Shown here: positions 1 through 6,455 of the stretch, piece by piece
How positions within the stretch are numbered: the first letter of the stretch is position 1
How the letters are laid out: the number at the start of each line of letters is the position of its first letter
Source: Chitinophaga pinensis
Lineage (GTDB): Bacteria; Bacteroidota; Bacteroidia; Chitinophagales; Chitinophagaceae
Length of the DNA stretch: 10,766 nucleotides
NCBI GenBank assembly: GCA_943331145.2
Contig: CALQKL020000056.1
Location: forward strand, 1-10,766
Direction of reading: 5' to 3'
The notes under the pieces: model-generated
Seen by the model: only the letters and a program-made list of their open reading frames with translations
The model's database searches: none
What the model was told of the DNA's origin: nothing
Program-made: the position numbers and the translations under genes

Positions 1-69
1 ATTTATTATTTTTAGTTTCTTATTCCTTATTTCCTAGCTCCTTTGCGAGCTTTTCGTGAAACCAAAAAT

Positions 70-131
70 GTTCAAGAGGTTGGGAAATCTCGTCTGCCGA
101 TGTTGGTGTTTTCACCAATCATCAAAGGAGA
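70..131 (+). repeat. Hairpin repeat, copy A
   Basis: Two 9-nt units (gttcaagag, gttgggaaa; 70-87) lead into a conserved block. Positions 77-126 match the reverse complement of 461-510 at 48 of 50 bases, and 93-131 match 9529-9567 at 37 of 39. The core at 99-123 can fold as gatgttggtg, loop tttt, then caccaa-t-catc, a 10-bp stem with one bulged base. The gene to which this copy would be 3' lies off the left edge. It is seen directly as a dispersed repeat; its function is unknown. Confidence 0.85.
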
Positions 132-145
132 AGATTTGTTGTAGC

Positions 146-166
146 GATTGAAATTGTAAAATATTG
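146..166 (+). repeat. Direct repeat, left copy
   Basis: This 21-bp block beginning gattgaaattgtaaaat recurs at 269-289 with one mismatch. The two copies are offset by 123 bp and flank a T-rich module and the REP-like palindrome at 230-249. The pair may mark a duplicated or inserted segment. Confidence 0.75.
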
Positions 167-229
167 GAACAAACGCCACTTCCTTATTCTTTATTTTTAA
201 TTCCTTATTTGTTATTTAAATCTTCTTCA

Positions 230-249
230 CCCACGGTTGAAACCGTGGG
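230..249. repeat. REP-like palindrome
   Basis: Perfect inverted repeat: cccacggtt, spacer ga, aaccgtggg, a 9-bp GC-rich stem in an AT-rich context. It is followed by ctat rather than a T-run, so it is a poor intrinsic terminator. Palindromes of this general form are scattered between genes in many bacteria and are sometimes mobilised by REP-associated transposases; no such transposase is in this window. Assignment as REP-like is from structure only. Confidence 0.6.
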
Positions 250-268
250 CTATAAAAAATTTCGTAAA

Positions 269-289
269 GATTGAAATTGTAAAATGTTG
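269..289 (+). repeat. Direct repeat, right copy
   Basis: Second copy of the 21-bp block at 146-166 (20 of 21 identical). It lies just to the right of the REP-like palindrome. Confidence 0.75.
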
Positions 290-326
290 AAGCGAACTGA
301 TCGCTAACCCCTTGAGGGAGCAATAA

Positions 327-363
327 AAAAAATCCCGGCTACATTACGTAACCGGGATTTTTT
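327..363. terminator. Bidirectional intrinsic terminator
   Basis: A 12-bp stem pairs aaaaaatcccgg (327-338) with ccgggatttttt (352-363). The 13-nt loop can form three more pairs (tac/gta). The stem has A6 at one base and T6 at the other, so a GC-rich hairpin followed by a U-tract forms in either direction. On the minus strand it lies about 220 nt beyond the stop of the lipoprotein gene ending at 586 and is the best candidate for ending the SusCD operon. On the plus strand it could end a transcript entering from the left edge. Confidence 0.88.
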
Positions 364-425
364 ATAATTTGAGTATGTGAAAAACTGTTCTTTTAATTCT
401 TTAGCGGTTGAAGATTTTAAATCGT

Positions 426-461
426 CACAAAAACCTTTTGAACGCATTGAGCCTCTTTACT
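426..461 (-). repeat. 9-nt repeat array, distal segment
   Basis: Units in register on the plus strand are cttttgaac (435-443), gcattgagc (444-452) and ctctttact (453-461), with a weaker unit at 426-434. Read on the minus strand they are the same degenerate nonamer as 509-580. The segment is separated from that array by hairpin repeat copy B, as if the hairpin lay inside one longer array. Confidence 0.6.
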
Positions 462-510
462 TTGATGATTGGTGAAAACACCAACATCGGCAGACGAAAA
501 TTCCCAACCT
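461..510 (-). repeat. Hairpin repeat, copy B
   Basis: Reverse complement of copy A (77-126), 48 of 50 bases identical, so the two form a long inverted pair about 330 bp apart. The foldable core is 464-488. Read on the minus strand it lies in the 3' region of the lipoprotein gene ending at 586, sandwiched between two stretches of 9-nt repeat. Its orientation relative to the upstream gene matches copy C at 9529-9567. Confidence 0.85.
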
Positions 511-580
511 TTTGAACACATTGAACCTATAGAACCTTTTGAACCTCACAACCCTCTCCAACCTCCAAAACCTCTCTGCC
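509..580 (-). repeat. 9-nt repeat array behind the lipoprotein gene
   Basis: Eight consecutive units in exact 9-nt register on the plus strand: cttttgaac, acattgaac, ctatagaac, cttttgaac, ctcacaacc, ctctccaac, ctccaaaac, ctctctgcc. On the minus strand, the sense of the adjacent gene, these read as GTTCAAAAG-like units beginning about 5 nt after the stop codon at 586-588. Period 9 makes open frames appear to encode three-residue repeats, but nothing supports translation. Confidence 0.8.
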
Positions 581-585
581 CCAAA

Positions 586-1488
586 TTATCTCGCCATATT
601 AACCGTGTAAGGTGTAGAGAACCAGCCTCCAGTTGCGAAAGTAGGATCTGTTAAACCAACCCTTATTTTTAACGTTAAGGTTTGATTACAAATTGAGAAT
701 GTTCCAGGGCCTGCTGTTGCTGATGGGCCTACCATTACCAACCAAGTTGCATAAGCCGGATTTGAAGAAACCGTTGAAGCTGGCGCAATACTGGTTTGTG
801 TTAATAATGTTACTTTTCTGTTTGCAGGGTCTGTCCAATCTAATGTAAATGTAATCGGCTCCCATCCGCTATCAAAAATATTGTCTACTACAATTGTTCC
901 TGTTGTAGCTGATGTTTGATTTACACTTGTAATTGATGTAGTGTATGGACCATAAGCACCACCAAAATCTTCATTGGTATTGTCATAATCGCCTAATAAA
1001 TCATCAAGATTTACATTGCCTTCAAAACAAGCACCTCTTATGATTACATAAACTGTATCCATAAATCCAGCTGGTTTTACAGATGGTTCAGATAAACTAA
1101 ACATCAATGTATCTTTTCTTCCTGATACATAAGATGCATAATCTGCTTGGATAGCTATTTCAGCTATAGCCTTACCTGCTTTAATGGTTACTGTTCCTGA
1201 AGTGTTTCCAGAAGGAATATTGTATTGCGTTCCTGCAACTGCTCCTGAAAGACATGCTACTTTATACGTTACAGTACGATCAGAACCAGCTACATCAGTT
1301 GTGCCCACTTGTAATTTAAATTCTGGTGCAGGATTGGTCTCTGCAGCATATACCTGTACTTCTTTACCTACAAAATGTGCTTGTGCAGGTGGTACTTCTA
1401 TTTCATACGGTTTTGTTTTATCGCAACTAGCCAACAAAAATGTAAAGGCCAAAATTGTAAGCAGCGACAGATTGTTTATACGTTTCAT
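586..1488 (-). CDS. Surface lipoprotein of a SusCD locus, function unknown
   Basis: A 300-residue lipoprotein encoded third in the SusC/SusD operon, starting 37 nt after the SusD stop. A type II signal peptide is clear: basic MKRINN, a hydrophobic run, then lipobox L19-A20-S21-C22 followed by DK. The mature protein appears to have two beta-rich parts. Residues about 35-150 resemble Calx-beta or DUF1735/DUF4843-like domains common in small lipoproteins of such loci (SGTVTIKAGKA and DTLMFSLSEPS stretches). Residues about 155-300 form a second part rich in Thr, Ser and aromatic residues. I cannot name a specific family. By position it is probably an accessory ligand-binding or surface-exposed partner of the SusCD transporter; this is inferred from the operon only. 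It has no catalytic motif I can see. Confidence 0.85.
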   Translation of the reverse strand: MKRINNLSLLTILAFTFLLASCDKTKPYEIEVPPAQAHFVGKEVQVYAAETNPAPEFKLQVGTTDVAGSDRTVTYKVACLSGAVAGTQYNIPSGNTSGTVTIKAGKAIAEIAIQADYASYVSGRKDTLMFSLSEPSVKPAGFMDTVYVIIRGACFEGNVNLDDLLGDYDNTNEDFGGAYGPYTTSITSVNQTSATTGTIVVDNIFDSGWEPITFTLDWTDPANRKVTLLTQTSIAPASTVSSNPAYATWLVMVGPSATAGPGTFSICNQTLTLKIRVGLTDPTFATGGWFSTPYTVNMAR

Positions 1489-1525
1489 AAATTGCTTTTT
1501 TTAAAATTTTTATATGTTGTTACAA

Positions 1526-2926
1526 TTAATAGTTATCATTTTGAACCATGTTTGGATTTGCCAACAACTCTGAATTTGGAATTGGCAACACAAAACGGTA
1601 ATTACCTGTAGTCAATGTTTGCCATTCTGCACTTGCATCACTTGATAAACGCTGTACAGATAAGTTGTTGCGTTTTAAATCCCAAAAACGGAATCCTTCA
1701 AAAGCCAATTCTTTGTAACGCTCTTGTAAAGTAGCATCAATAACAGAAGTAGCTGTTGGGAAGGTTTGATCTGTATAACCTGTAATACGTTTTGATCTTA
1801 AGAAATTTAAATCAGCAGATGCAGCAGATAAATCTGGGCTTGCTTTTTTAGCATTAGCTTCAGCACGAATCAAATACATTTCAGAAGTTCTGCACGCTTT
1901 CATATCTACAACTCTACCACCACGAGAAGATGAATAAAATTTCTTTACGTATTTATTACTAGATCCGTTTGTACCAATGTAAGCAGATAATCTAATATCA
2001 CCCGAAACATAAGAAGATACCAATTTATCTGAAGGTGCGATATAAATATTTCCACCTGTTGTTGTCCACAATCCACCAATAGCGGTACTTGTAGCATATC
2101 TTACTCTAAATAATACTTCATCATCAACTTCATCAGTCCAAATGGCTGCAAATTGTGCGCCGCTTGCCAATGGTTTTATTCCAGAAGAAATTACTTCAGT
2201 TGCATATGTTACTGCATTATCATAATCCTTTTTGTATAACGCAACCCTAGCTTGATAAGCCGCTACGTTTACTTTATTCATAACGGTATCTCTAAAATCA
2301 CTAAATGTTACTGCAGGTAATAATGCTTTTGCTGCAGATAAATCTGATTCTATTTGAGCCATTACTTCTCCCATTGATTTTCTTGCTGGTTTTGCTAATG
2401 GATCAGAAACCAACATTACAGGAACACCACGTGCATCTGCTGGATCGTAATTTTTACAGAAAGATTGCAACAATCCAAAATGAGCAATCGCACGCATAGC
2501 CAACATTTGACCTTTTAAAACATTTCTTCTTGGCTCTTGATCTGCACCAGCTGTTACCGTTGGAATTTTTGGCAACAAACGATTACACTGATCAATTACA
2601 GAATAATAACTTCCCCATGCTCCAATTACATCTCCACCACTTGTATTGTCTGAGTTGTATTGATAACGGTAAGTTAATGCACCTTGACCAGCATTATCTG
2701 CACCAAGTTTTGCTTCGTCAGAAAGCAATGCACTTACATACATATCGTTGGCATAAGCGCCATAACGTCCATAAACTGCATTTGCGCCCAATTGTACATC
2801 ATCTAATGTAATAAAGGCATTGTTTTCACTAAACGAATCGGTTGGTTGTTGATCCAGGTCTTTTTTGCAACTGCTGGTACCTAAAACAGCAGCAACCATT
2901 GCTAATAATATTATTTTATTTTTCAT
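1526..2926 (-). CDS. SusD/RagB family nutrient-binding outer-membrane lipoprotein
   Basis: A 466-residue SusD-like lipoprotein, the lid that captures substrate over the SusC barrel at the cell surface. The signal peptide ends at C20 in LGTSSC; the following KKDLDQ resembles the charged lipoprotein export signal that sends Bacteroidota lipoproteins to the surface. The N-terminal SusD-like region contains the helical TPR-like scaffold (AYQARVALYKKDYDNAVTYATEVI). The C-terminal SusD_RagB domain is marked by the family-typical ERYKELAFEGFRFWDLKRN at about 402-420 and a PIPNSELLANPNMVQN-type ending. At 466 residues it is slightly short for the family but complete. It starts 22 nt after the SusC stop, so the two are almost certainly co-transcribed. 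The substrate cannot be deduced: no degradative enzyme lies nearby. Confidence 0.95.
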   Translation of the reverse strand: MKNKIILLAMVAAVLGTSSCKKDLDQQPTDSFSENNAFITLDDVQLGANAVYGRYGAYANDMYVSALLSDEAKLGADNAGQGALTYRYQYNSDNTSGGDVIGAWGSYYSVIDQCNRLLPKIPTVTAGADQEPRRNVLKGQMLAMRAIAHFGLLQSFCKNYDPADARGVPVMLVSDPLAKPARKSMGEVMAQIESDLSAAKALLPAVTFSDFRDTVMNKVNVAAYQARVALYKKDYDNAVTYATEVISSGIKPLASGAQFAAIWTDEVDDEVLFRVRYATSTAIGGLWTTTGGNIYIAPSDKLVSSYVSGDIRLSAYIGTNGSSNKYVKKFYSSSRGGRVVDMKACRTSEMYLIRAEANAKKASPDLSAASADLNFLRSKRITGYTDQTFPTATSVIDATLQERYKELAFEGFRFWDLKRNNLSVQRLSSDASAEWQTLTTGNYRFVLPIPNSELLANPNMVQNDNY

Positions 2927-2948
2927 TGTTCTATTGTTTTAAGATAAA

Positions 2949-5900
2949 TTAAAAATTAATGTCTAATCCTGCTGTCATTGTACGTGGATTAGGGAATTCA
3001 CTCAAGTTGATGTTTGTTGCACCCGCTTCTGGATCATATCCTCTCCATTTTGTCCACATAAACAAGTTAGATCCTTGTATATAAAAACTTGCCCCAGAAA
3101 TAAATCTAAGTTTGGTAGTCATGTTTTTAGGTAATGTATACGCTAATTTCAAATCTCTCAAACGCAAGAATGATGCATCATGAATAATTTTAGAAGAGAA
3201 GTTTGTTCCATAAAGTGGACTAGGCGTATTTACTACATCGCCAGGTGCTTGCCAGAATTGTAAATCAGATGATTGGTTGTAACCATTTGACATAAATCCA
3301 ACTGGATTTTCAACAAAGTACTCTAAGTTATCTACTTTGTTACCACCAGCTTGCCAGCTAAACAACATCGATAATTCTAATGATTTGTAATTTGCTCTCA
3401 AACCAAAACCTCCTTTGTAAGGCGCTTCCCAAGTACCGAAATCTTGTACTCTGTTATCTGCACTATACACAGTAGTAATATTACCATTTTTGTCGTAATA
3501 CAAAGGCATACCAGTTGATGCGTCAACACCAGCCCATTTAACTTCGTAATGTGTACCTAAAGCTGTTCCTTCTTTAATCAATTCTGTTCCATCTTCGTAA
3601 GGCGCTTCGCCACCTAAGCTTACTACTCTATTTTTATTGTAAGAGAAGTTAGCAAACACAGTAACTGCGTAATCTTTCTTTCTTAAAACTTCTCCATTTA
3701 AGCTCAACTCAATTCCTTTGTTGCTTAATTTTCCAGCGTTGATATCTAAAGAACCATTACCGAAACCAGAAGCAGCACTTAATATTTTTCTAACAAATAA
3801 GTCTGTAGTTGTTTTATCGTAGATATTGATATCTCCATAAATTCTTCTGTTTACCACTTCGAAATCAATACCTAAATTGGTAACGGTTGTTTTTTCCCAT
3901 TTCAATTTTGGATTACCTGGGTATGAAGCTTCGATAGTATTTAAACCAGAGTAGCTTCCACCACCGTATGTATTTTGGTAAGGATAGTCTCCACCAGGGA
4001 AATTATCAGCATTACCAGAACCACCATAACTTAATTTAACACGCAATAAATCAATGGCTTTGATGTTTTTCATGAAATCTTCTTTCTTAGCATCCCATAC
4101 TCCACCTACAGAGTAAAACCCTTGCCATCTTGTGTCAACCGGTAATTTAGAAGATCCATCTCTACGATAAGAAGCAGTTAAAGTGTACTTGCTGTCGTAA
4201 GTGTAACGCGCTGTTGCTAAACCAGAAACCAACGCACTTTGTGATTTTCCACCACCAACAACTGCATACAATTGATTCACAGCATTTCCTTGAATGATTG
4301 ATGCCATTGTGTTTGGACGCTTTGGATCAGTACCGTATCCTGTTGCACTAATTGATTTATTATACTCTCTGATGTACTCGCTGTAAGCAGCAAATTCAAC
4401 ATCGTGTTTTTCTTGGAATGTATTTTTATAGGTTACAGAAGGACGAACTGTAGCACGGAAAAAACGTGATAACCCTTCCGTTTGAAAACCAGCTCTTCCT
4501 GTAATACTTGTTGAACTTTGGCGTACAAAAGGTAATTTACTTCCGTAGTTGGTATTTTGTGTTTCACGGAAATCTATACCTGATGTAATTGCTGCAGTAA
4601 TATTTTCTGTTATTTTATAGCCGCCATTAATGCCGATTGTAGCTTTAATTTGGTTGTTGTAGTTCTCGTCATATTTGGTTAACTCCAATTGATTTGCTGC
4701 TGCAAAAGAGGATCCAACACCAGTAGCAAAACCACCAGCATCATTATATACTCTTGCATAAGGAACGTTTACCGCTGAAGTTAAAAACGGATTTCCCAAA
4801 CTGTTTCCAGTTGTAGATTGTTGGAAACTTCTTTTGGTATATCCAATATTTGAATTCAATGAAAATGAAGCTTTCTCATCTGCATAATCCATATTGTTTC
4901 TAACTGTAATACGCTTCATATTTGTACGTAATGTAATACCTTCCTCATTGTACATACCTACACTGCTTAAAATTCTTGTTTTTCCAGTACCGCCTGATAA
5001 AGTTACTTGGTGGTTGCTGAAATTACCAGTTCTGAAGATTTGATCTCCCCAATTGGTATTTATTTTTTTAATAGAATCCAATAATCTTCCTGCTTCAGTT
5101 CTTTCGTCTGTTGTAAGGGTTTGATATCTTGGATTTGCGGTAGAATAGTAAAACCCTGGCATTAATGGATTGTTTGCAACCGGACTTTGTGCATCGCCTT
5201 GAGCAACAATTACACCATATTTTTTTTGTGCATCCAATAATTCAGTAGTATTCATTGGTCTGAAAGCGAATTCTGGTTTAGCTTTTACACCATATTGTGC
5301 AGAGTAGCTAAATTTCAACTTACCAGAAATACCTTTTTTTGTGGTTACCACAATTACCCCTGCAGAACCACGAGAGCCATATAAAGAAGTAGAAGCGGCA
5401 TCTCTTAAAACGTCTACAGAAGCGAAATCATTTGGGTTGAATCCTTGAAATACAGAAGCTTCAACAGGAATACCATCTACTACATATAATGGTGAAGTAC
5501 CACCTGCGATAGAACCTGTACCACGAATGATAATATTTGTAGCAGAACCTGGCTGACCACTAGATGTTAAAGCGGTAATACCTGGAGCACGACCTTGGAA
5601 TATTTGATCAAACGATCCTACAGGTTGGTTTTTTAATTCTTTTTCAGAAATTTTTGTAGCCGCACCTGCGTATTGAGATTTCTTAATTTTACTGATACCC
5701 GTAACAACCACTTCTGCCATATCTTTTGATTCTGCAGCATTTAAAGTAGGTGAAACGATAAGTTTTGATCCAATGTTTATGGTGTATGTTTCAAAATTTA
5801 GTGAACTAAATTCGAGCACTTTTCCATTTGCAGGAACTTGAATGCTGTAAGTTCCATCAGCTGCTGTGGCGGTACCTACTTTGGTTCCTTTAACAAGCAC

Positions 5901-6020
5901 TGAAACATTTGAAATCGGTTTGCCACTGGCATCGGTTACCTTTCCTGTAATCGTTTTTTGCGCAAATGCGCCCAACGATACAGACATCATAACCAACAAG
6001 GTTAAGAGTACTTTTCTCAT
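2949..6020 (-). CDS. SusC/RagA family TonB-dependent outer-membrane receptor
   Basis: A 1023-residue TonB-linked receptor that imports a ligand passed from the SusD partner, using energy from TonB-ExbBD. The signal peptide covers residues 1-20 (cleavage near AFA-Q21). Residues about 22-95 are a carboxypeptidase-regulatory-like beta domain (ITGKVTDASGKPISNVSVLVKGT). A probable TonB-contact segment AEVVVTG follows at 102-108. The plug spans about 115-230 and carries RGTGSIAGGTSPLYVVDGIP and the SusC/RagA signature VDVLRDAASTSLYGSRGSAGVIVVTTKKG (split here: VDVLRDAAST at 202-211, SLYGSRGSAG at 212-221). The remainder is the beta-barrel, ending in the terminal Phe typical of barrel proteins. No N-terminal secretin/STN domain is present, so it is not of the FecA-like class that signals to an anti-sigma factor. 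It is first in the operon. The ligand is unknown; oligosaccharide or peptide uptake are both possible. Confidence 0.96.
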   Translation of the reverse strand: MRKVLLTLLVMMSVSLGAFAQKTITGKVTDASGKPISNVSVLVKGTKVGTATAADGTYSIQVPANGKVLEFSSLNFETYTINIGSKLIVSPTLNAAESKDMAEVVVTGISKIKKSQYAGAATKISEKELKNQPVGSFDQIFQGRAPGITALTSSGQPGSATNIIIRGTGSIAGGTSPLYVVDGIPVEASVFQGFNPNDFASVDVLRDAASTSLYGSRGSAGVIVVTTKKGISGKLKFSYSAQYGVKAKPEFAFRPMNTTELLDAQKKYGVIVAQGDAQSPVANNPLMPGFYYSTANPRYQTLTTDERTEAGRLLDSIKKINTNWGDQIFRTGNFSNHQVTLSGGTGKTRILSSVGMYNEEGITLRTNMKRITVRNNMDYADEKASFSLNSNIGYTKRSFQQSTTGNSLGNPFLTSAVNVPYARVYNDAGGFATGVGSSFAAANQLELTKYDENYNNQIKATIGINGGYKITENITAAITSGIDFRETQNTNYGSKLPFVRQSSTSITGRAGFQTEGLSRFFRATVRPSVTYKNTFQEKHDVEFAAYSEYIREYNKSISATGYGTDPKRPNTMASIIQGNAVNQLYAVVGGGKSQSALVSGLATARYTYDSKYTLTASYRRDGSSKLPVDTRWQGFYSVGGVWDAKKEDFMKNIKAIDLLRVKLSYGGSGNADNFPGGDYPYQNTYGGGSYSGLNTIEASYPGNPKLKWEKTTVTNLGIDFEVVNRRIYGDINIYDKTTTDLFVRKILSAASGFGNGSLDINAGKLSNKGIELSLNGEVLRKKDYAVTVFANFSYNKNRVVSLGGEAPYEDGTELIKEGTALGTHYEVKWAGVDASTGMPLYYDKNGNITTVYSADNRVQDFGTWEAPYKGGFGLRANYKSLELSMLFSWQAGGNKVDNLEYFVENPVGFMSNGYNQSSDLQFWQAPGDVVNTPSPLYGTNFSSKIIHDASFLRLRDLKLAYTLPKNMTTKLRFISGASFYIQGSNLFMWTKWRGYDPEAGATNINLSEFPNPRTMTAGLDINF

Positions 6021-6062
6021 TTTTTTGGATTTAGTTTAAAATGTTAAGTTTTTATTAAAAAT

Positions 6063-6089
6063 TAAATATAGTAAAAAACTCAAGGCAAA
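6063..6089 (-). promoter_or_regulatory. Possible Bacteroidota-type promoter for susC
   Basis: On the minus strand TTTG (plus 6086-6089) is followed after 15 nt by TATATTTA (plus 6063-6070), a 7 of 8 match to the TAnnTTTG -7 element. The spacing is shorter than the usual 19-21 nt, so the assignment is tentative. Transcription would begin about 30-40 nt before the ATG. The whole 6021-6110 stretch is very AT-rich. Confidence 0.3.
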
Positions 6090-6119
6090 ATAAAAAACTT
6101 AAAATATTTTTTGGGGAAG

Positions 6120-6217
6120 GTTTGAACGGTTTGAATAGTTTGAGAGGTTTGTGAAGTTTGTGAGGTTTATGAGGCTCAAGAAGTTGAACAGAAAAAATGG
6201 TTCAAAAGGTTCAAGAA
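6120..6217 (+). repeat. 9-nt repeat array upstream of susC
   Basis: Eight units in exact 9-nt register at 6120-6191: gtttgaacg, gtttgaata, gtttgagag, gtttgtgaa, gtttgtgag, gtttatgag, gctcaagaa, gttgaacag. After an 8-nt gap two more follow: gttcaaaag (6200-6208) and gttcaagaa (6209-6217). This array points opposite to asd and susC. It is therefore inverted relative to the array at 6407-6451; 6153-6168 and 6412-6427 are perfect 16-bp reverse complements. Confidence 0.8.
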
Positions 6218-6218
6218 G

Positions 6219-6238
6219 GGGTTGAAAATTTTCAACCC
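6219..6238. repeat. Perfect 20-bp palindrome
   Basis: gggttgaaaa followed directly by ttttcaaccc, with outer pairing possible to 6217-6240. There is no spacer and no T-run on either side, so it is a weak candidate terminator. It could be a cruciform or a binding site for a dimeric protein, or just a collision of two oppositely oriented repeat arrays (both halves resemble the gttgaaaag-type nonamer). Confidence 0.6.
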
Positions 6239-6265
6239 TTACAAAAGGTTAGAAGTATATTTCGA

Positions 6266-6289
6266 GATGCTAGATTCCCGATGCTAGAT
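6266..6289 (-). repeat. Duplicated gatgctagat block
   Basis: gatgctagat occurs at 6266-6275 and again at 6280-6289, a 14-bp period. On the minus strand it reads atctagcatc, matching the atctag...agcatc block at 9678-9694. It is followed by an (at) run at 6290-6300. Confidence 0.65.
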
Positions 6290-6303
6290 AATATATATAT
6301 GAT

Positions 6304-6323
6304 TTCGTTCCGTTTTGAGCATT
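6304..6323 (-). repeat. 20-bp shared block, asd-side copy
   Basis: On the minus strand it reads aatgctcaaaacggaacgaa, 19 of 20 identical to 9653-9672. Both copies lie in the sense orientation of the gene upstream of them (asd here, the lamin-tail gene there). A partial echo (gatttcgttcc) occurs at 6301-6311 and 6367-6377. Confidence 0.75.
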
Positions 6324-6326
6324 CAA

Positions 6327-6347
6327 CACCAAACGCCAAACACTAAA
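6327..6347 (-). repeat. Heptamer run
   Basis: Three tandem 7-nt units on the minus strand: tttagtg, tttggcg, tttggtg. Two tttggtg units at 9571-9584 form the corresponding run behind the lamin-tail gene. Confidence 0.6.
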
Positions 6348-6377
6348 CGTATTGGATACAGGATTTGATTTCGTTCC

Positions 6378-6416
6378 AACAACAAACCAAAAACAACAAA
6401 CCAAAAACAACAAACC
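6378..6416 (-). repeat. 14-bp tandem repeat
   Basis: aacaacaaacc occurs at 6378, 6392 and 6406, each pair separated by aaa, giving 2.8 copies of a 14-bp unit with no mismatches. Perfect identity suggests recent slippage expansion. Confidence 0.85.
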
Positions 6417-6451
6417 TCACAAACTTCTTAAACGTCTCAAACCTCCTAAAC
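6407..6451 (-). repeat. 9-nt repeat array behind asd
   Basis: Five units in register on the minus strand, starting 4 nt beyond the asd stop: gtttaggag, gtttgagac, gtttaagaa, gtttgtgag, gtttgttgt. They match the array behind the lamin-tail gene (9392-9445) in sequence and in sense orientation. Confidence 0.78.
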
Positions 6452-6455
6452 GCCT

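Larger units (their letters stand above)
1..585. other. Non-coding repeat-rich region downstream of the SusCD operon
   Basis: No credible gene is seen here. The stretch holds T-rich modules containing attccttat (22-30 and 201-209), a weak hairpin agctc/gagct at 36-51, two copies of a hairpin repeat in opposite orientation (77-126 and 461-510), a direct repeat pair, a REP-like palindrome, a bidirectional terminator and 9-nt repeat arrays. The longest open frame through the right part (469-654) only translates the 9-nt repeat and does not look like a protein. Confidence 0.75.
6021..6455. other. Non-coding repeat mosaic between asd and susC
   Basis: No gene is seen. From right to left on the minus strand, behind asd, come a 9-nt array, 14-bp tandem repeats, three heptamers, a 20-bp block shared with 9653-9672 and a duplicated gatgctagat. 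Further left are a 20-bp perfect palindrome (6219-6238), a second 9-nt array in the opposite orientation (6120-6217), and the AT-rich susC leader. Confidence 0.75.

Noticed and set aside
36..51. Weak terminator agctc/gagct followed by tttt
   Set aside because: A 5-bp stem is too short to support a call when a much stronger terminator lies at 327-363.
509..580. Possible CRISPR array
   Set aside because: Units are 9 nt with no spacers and degenerate; no cas genes are present.
469..654. Open frame of 61 codons on the plus strand
   Set aside because: It translates the hairpin repeat and the 9-nt array (three-residue period, Phe-Glu-Pro like) and runs antisense into the lipoprotein gene. No promoter or protein-like composition.
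6219..6238. Intrinsic terminator for asd
   Set aside because: The palindrome is perfect but has no loop spacer and no U-tract on either side, so it is listed only as a palindrome.
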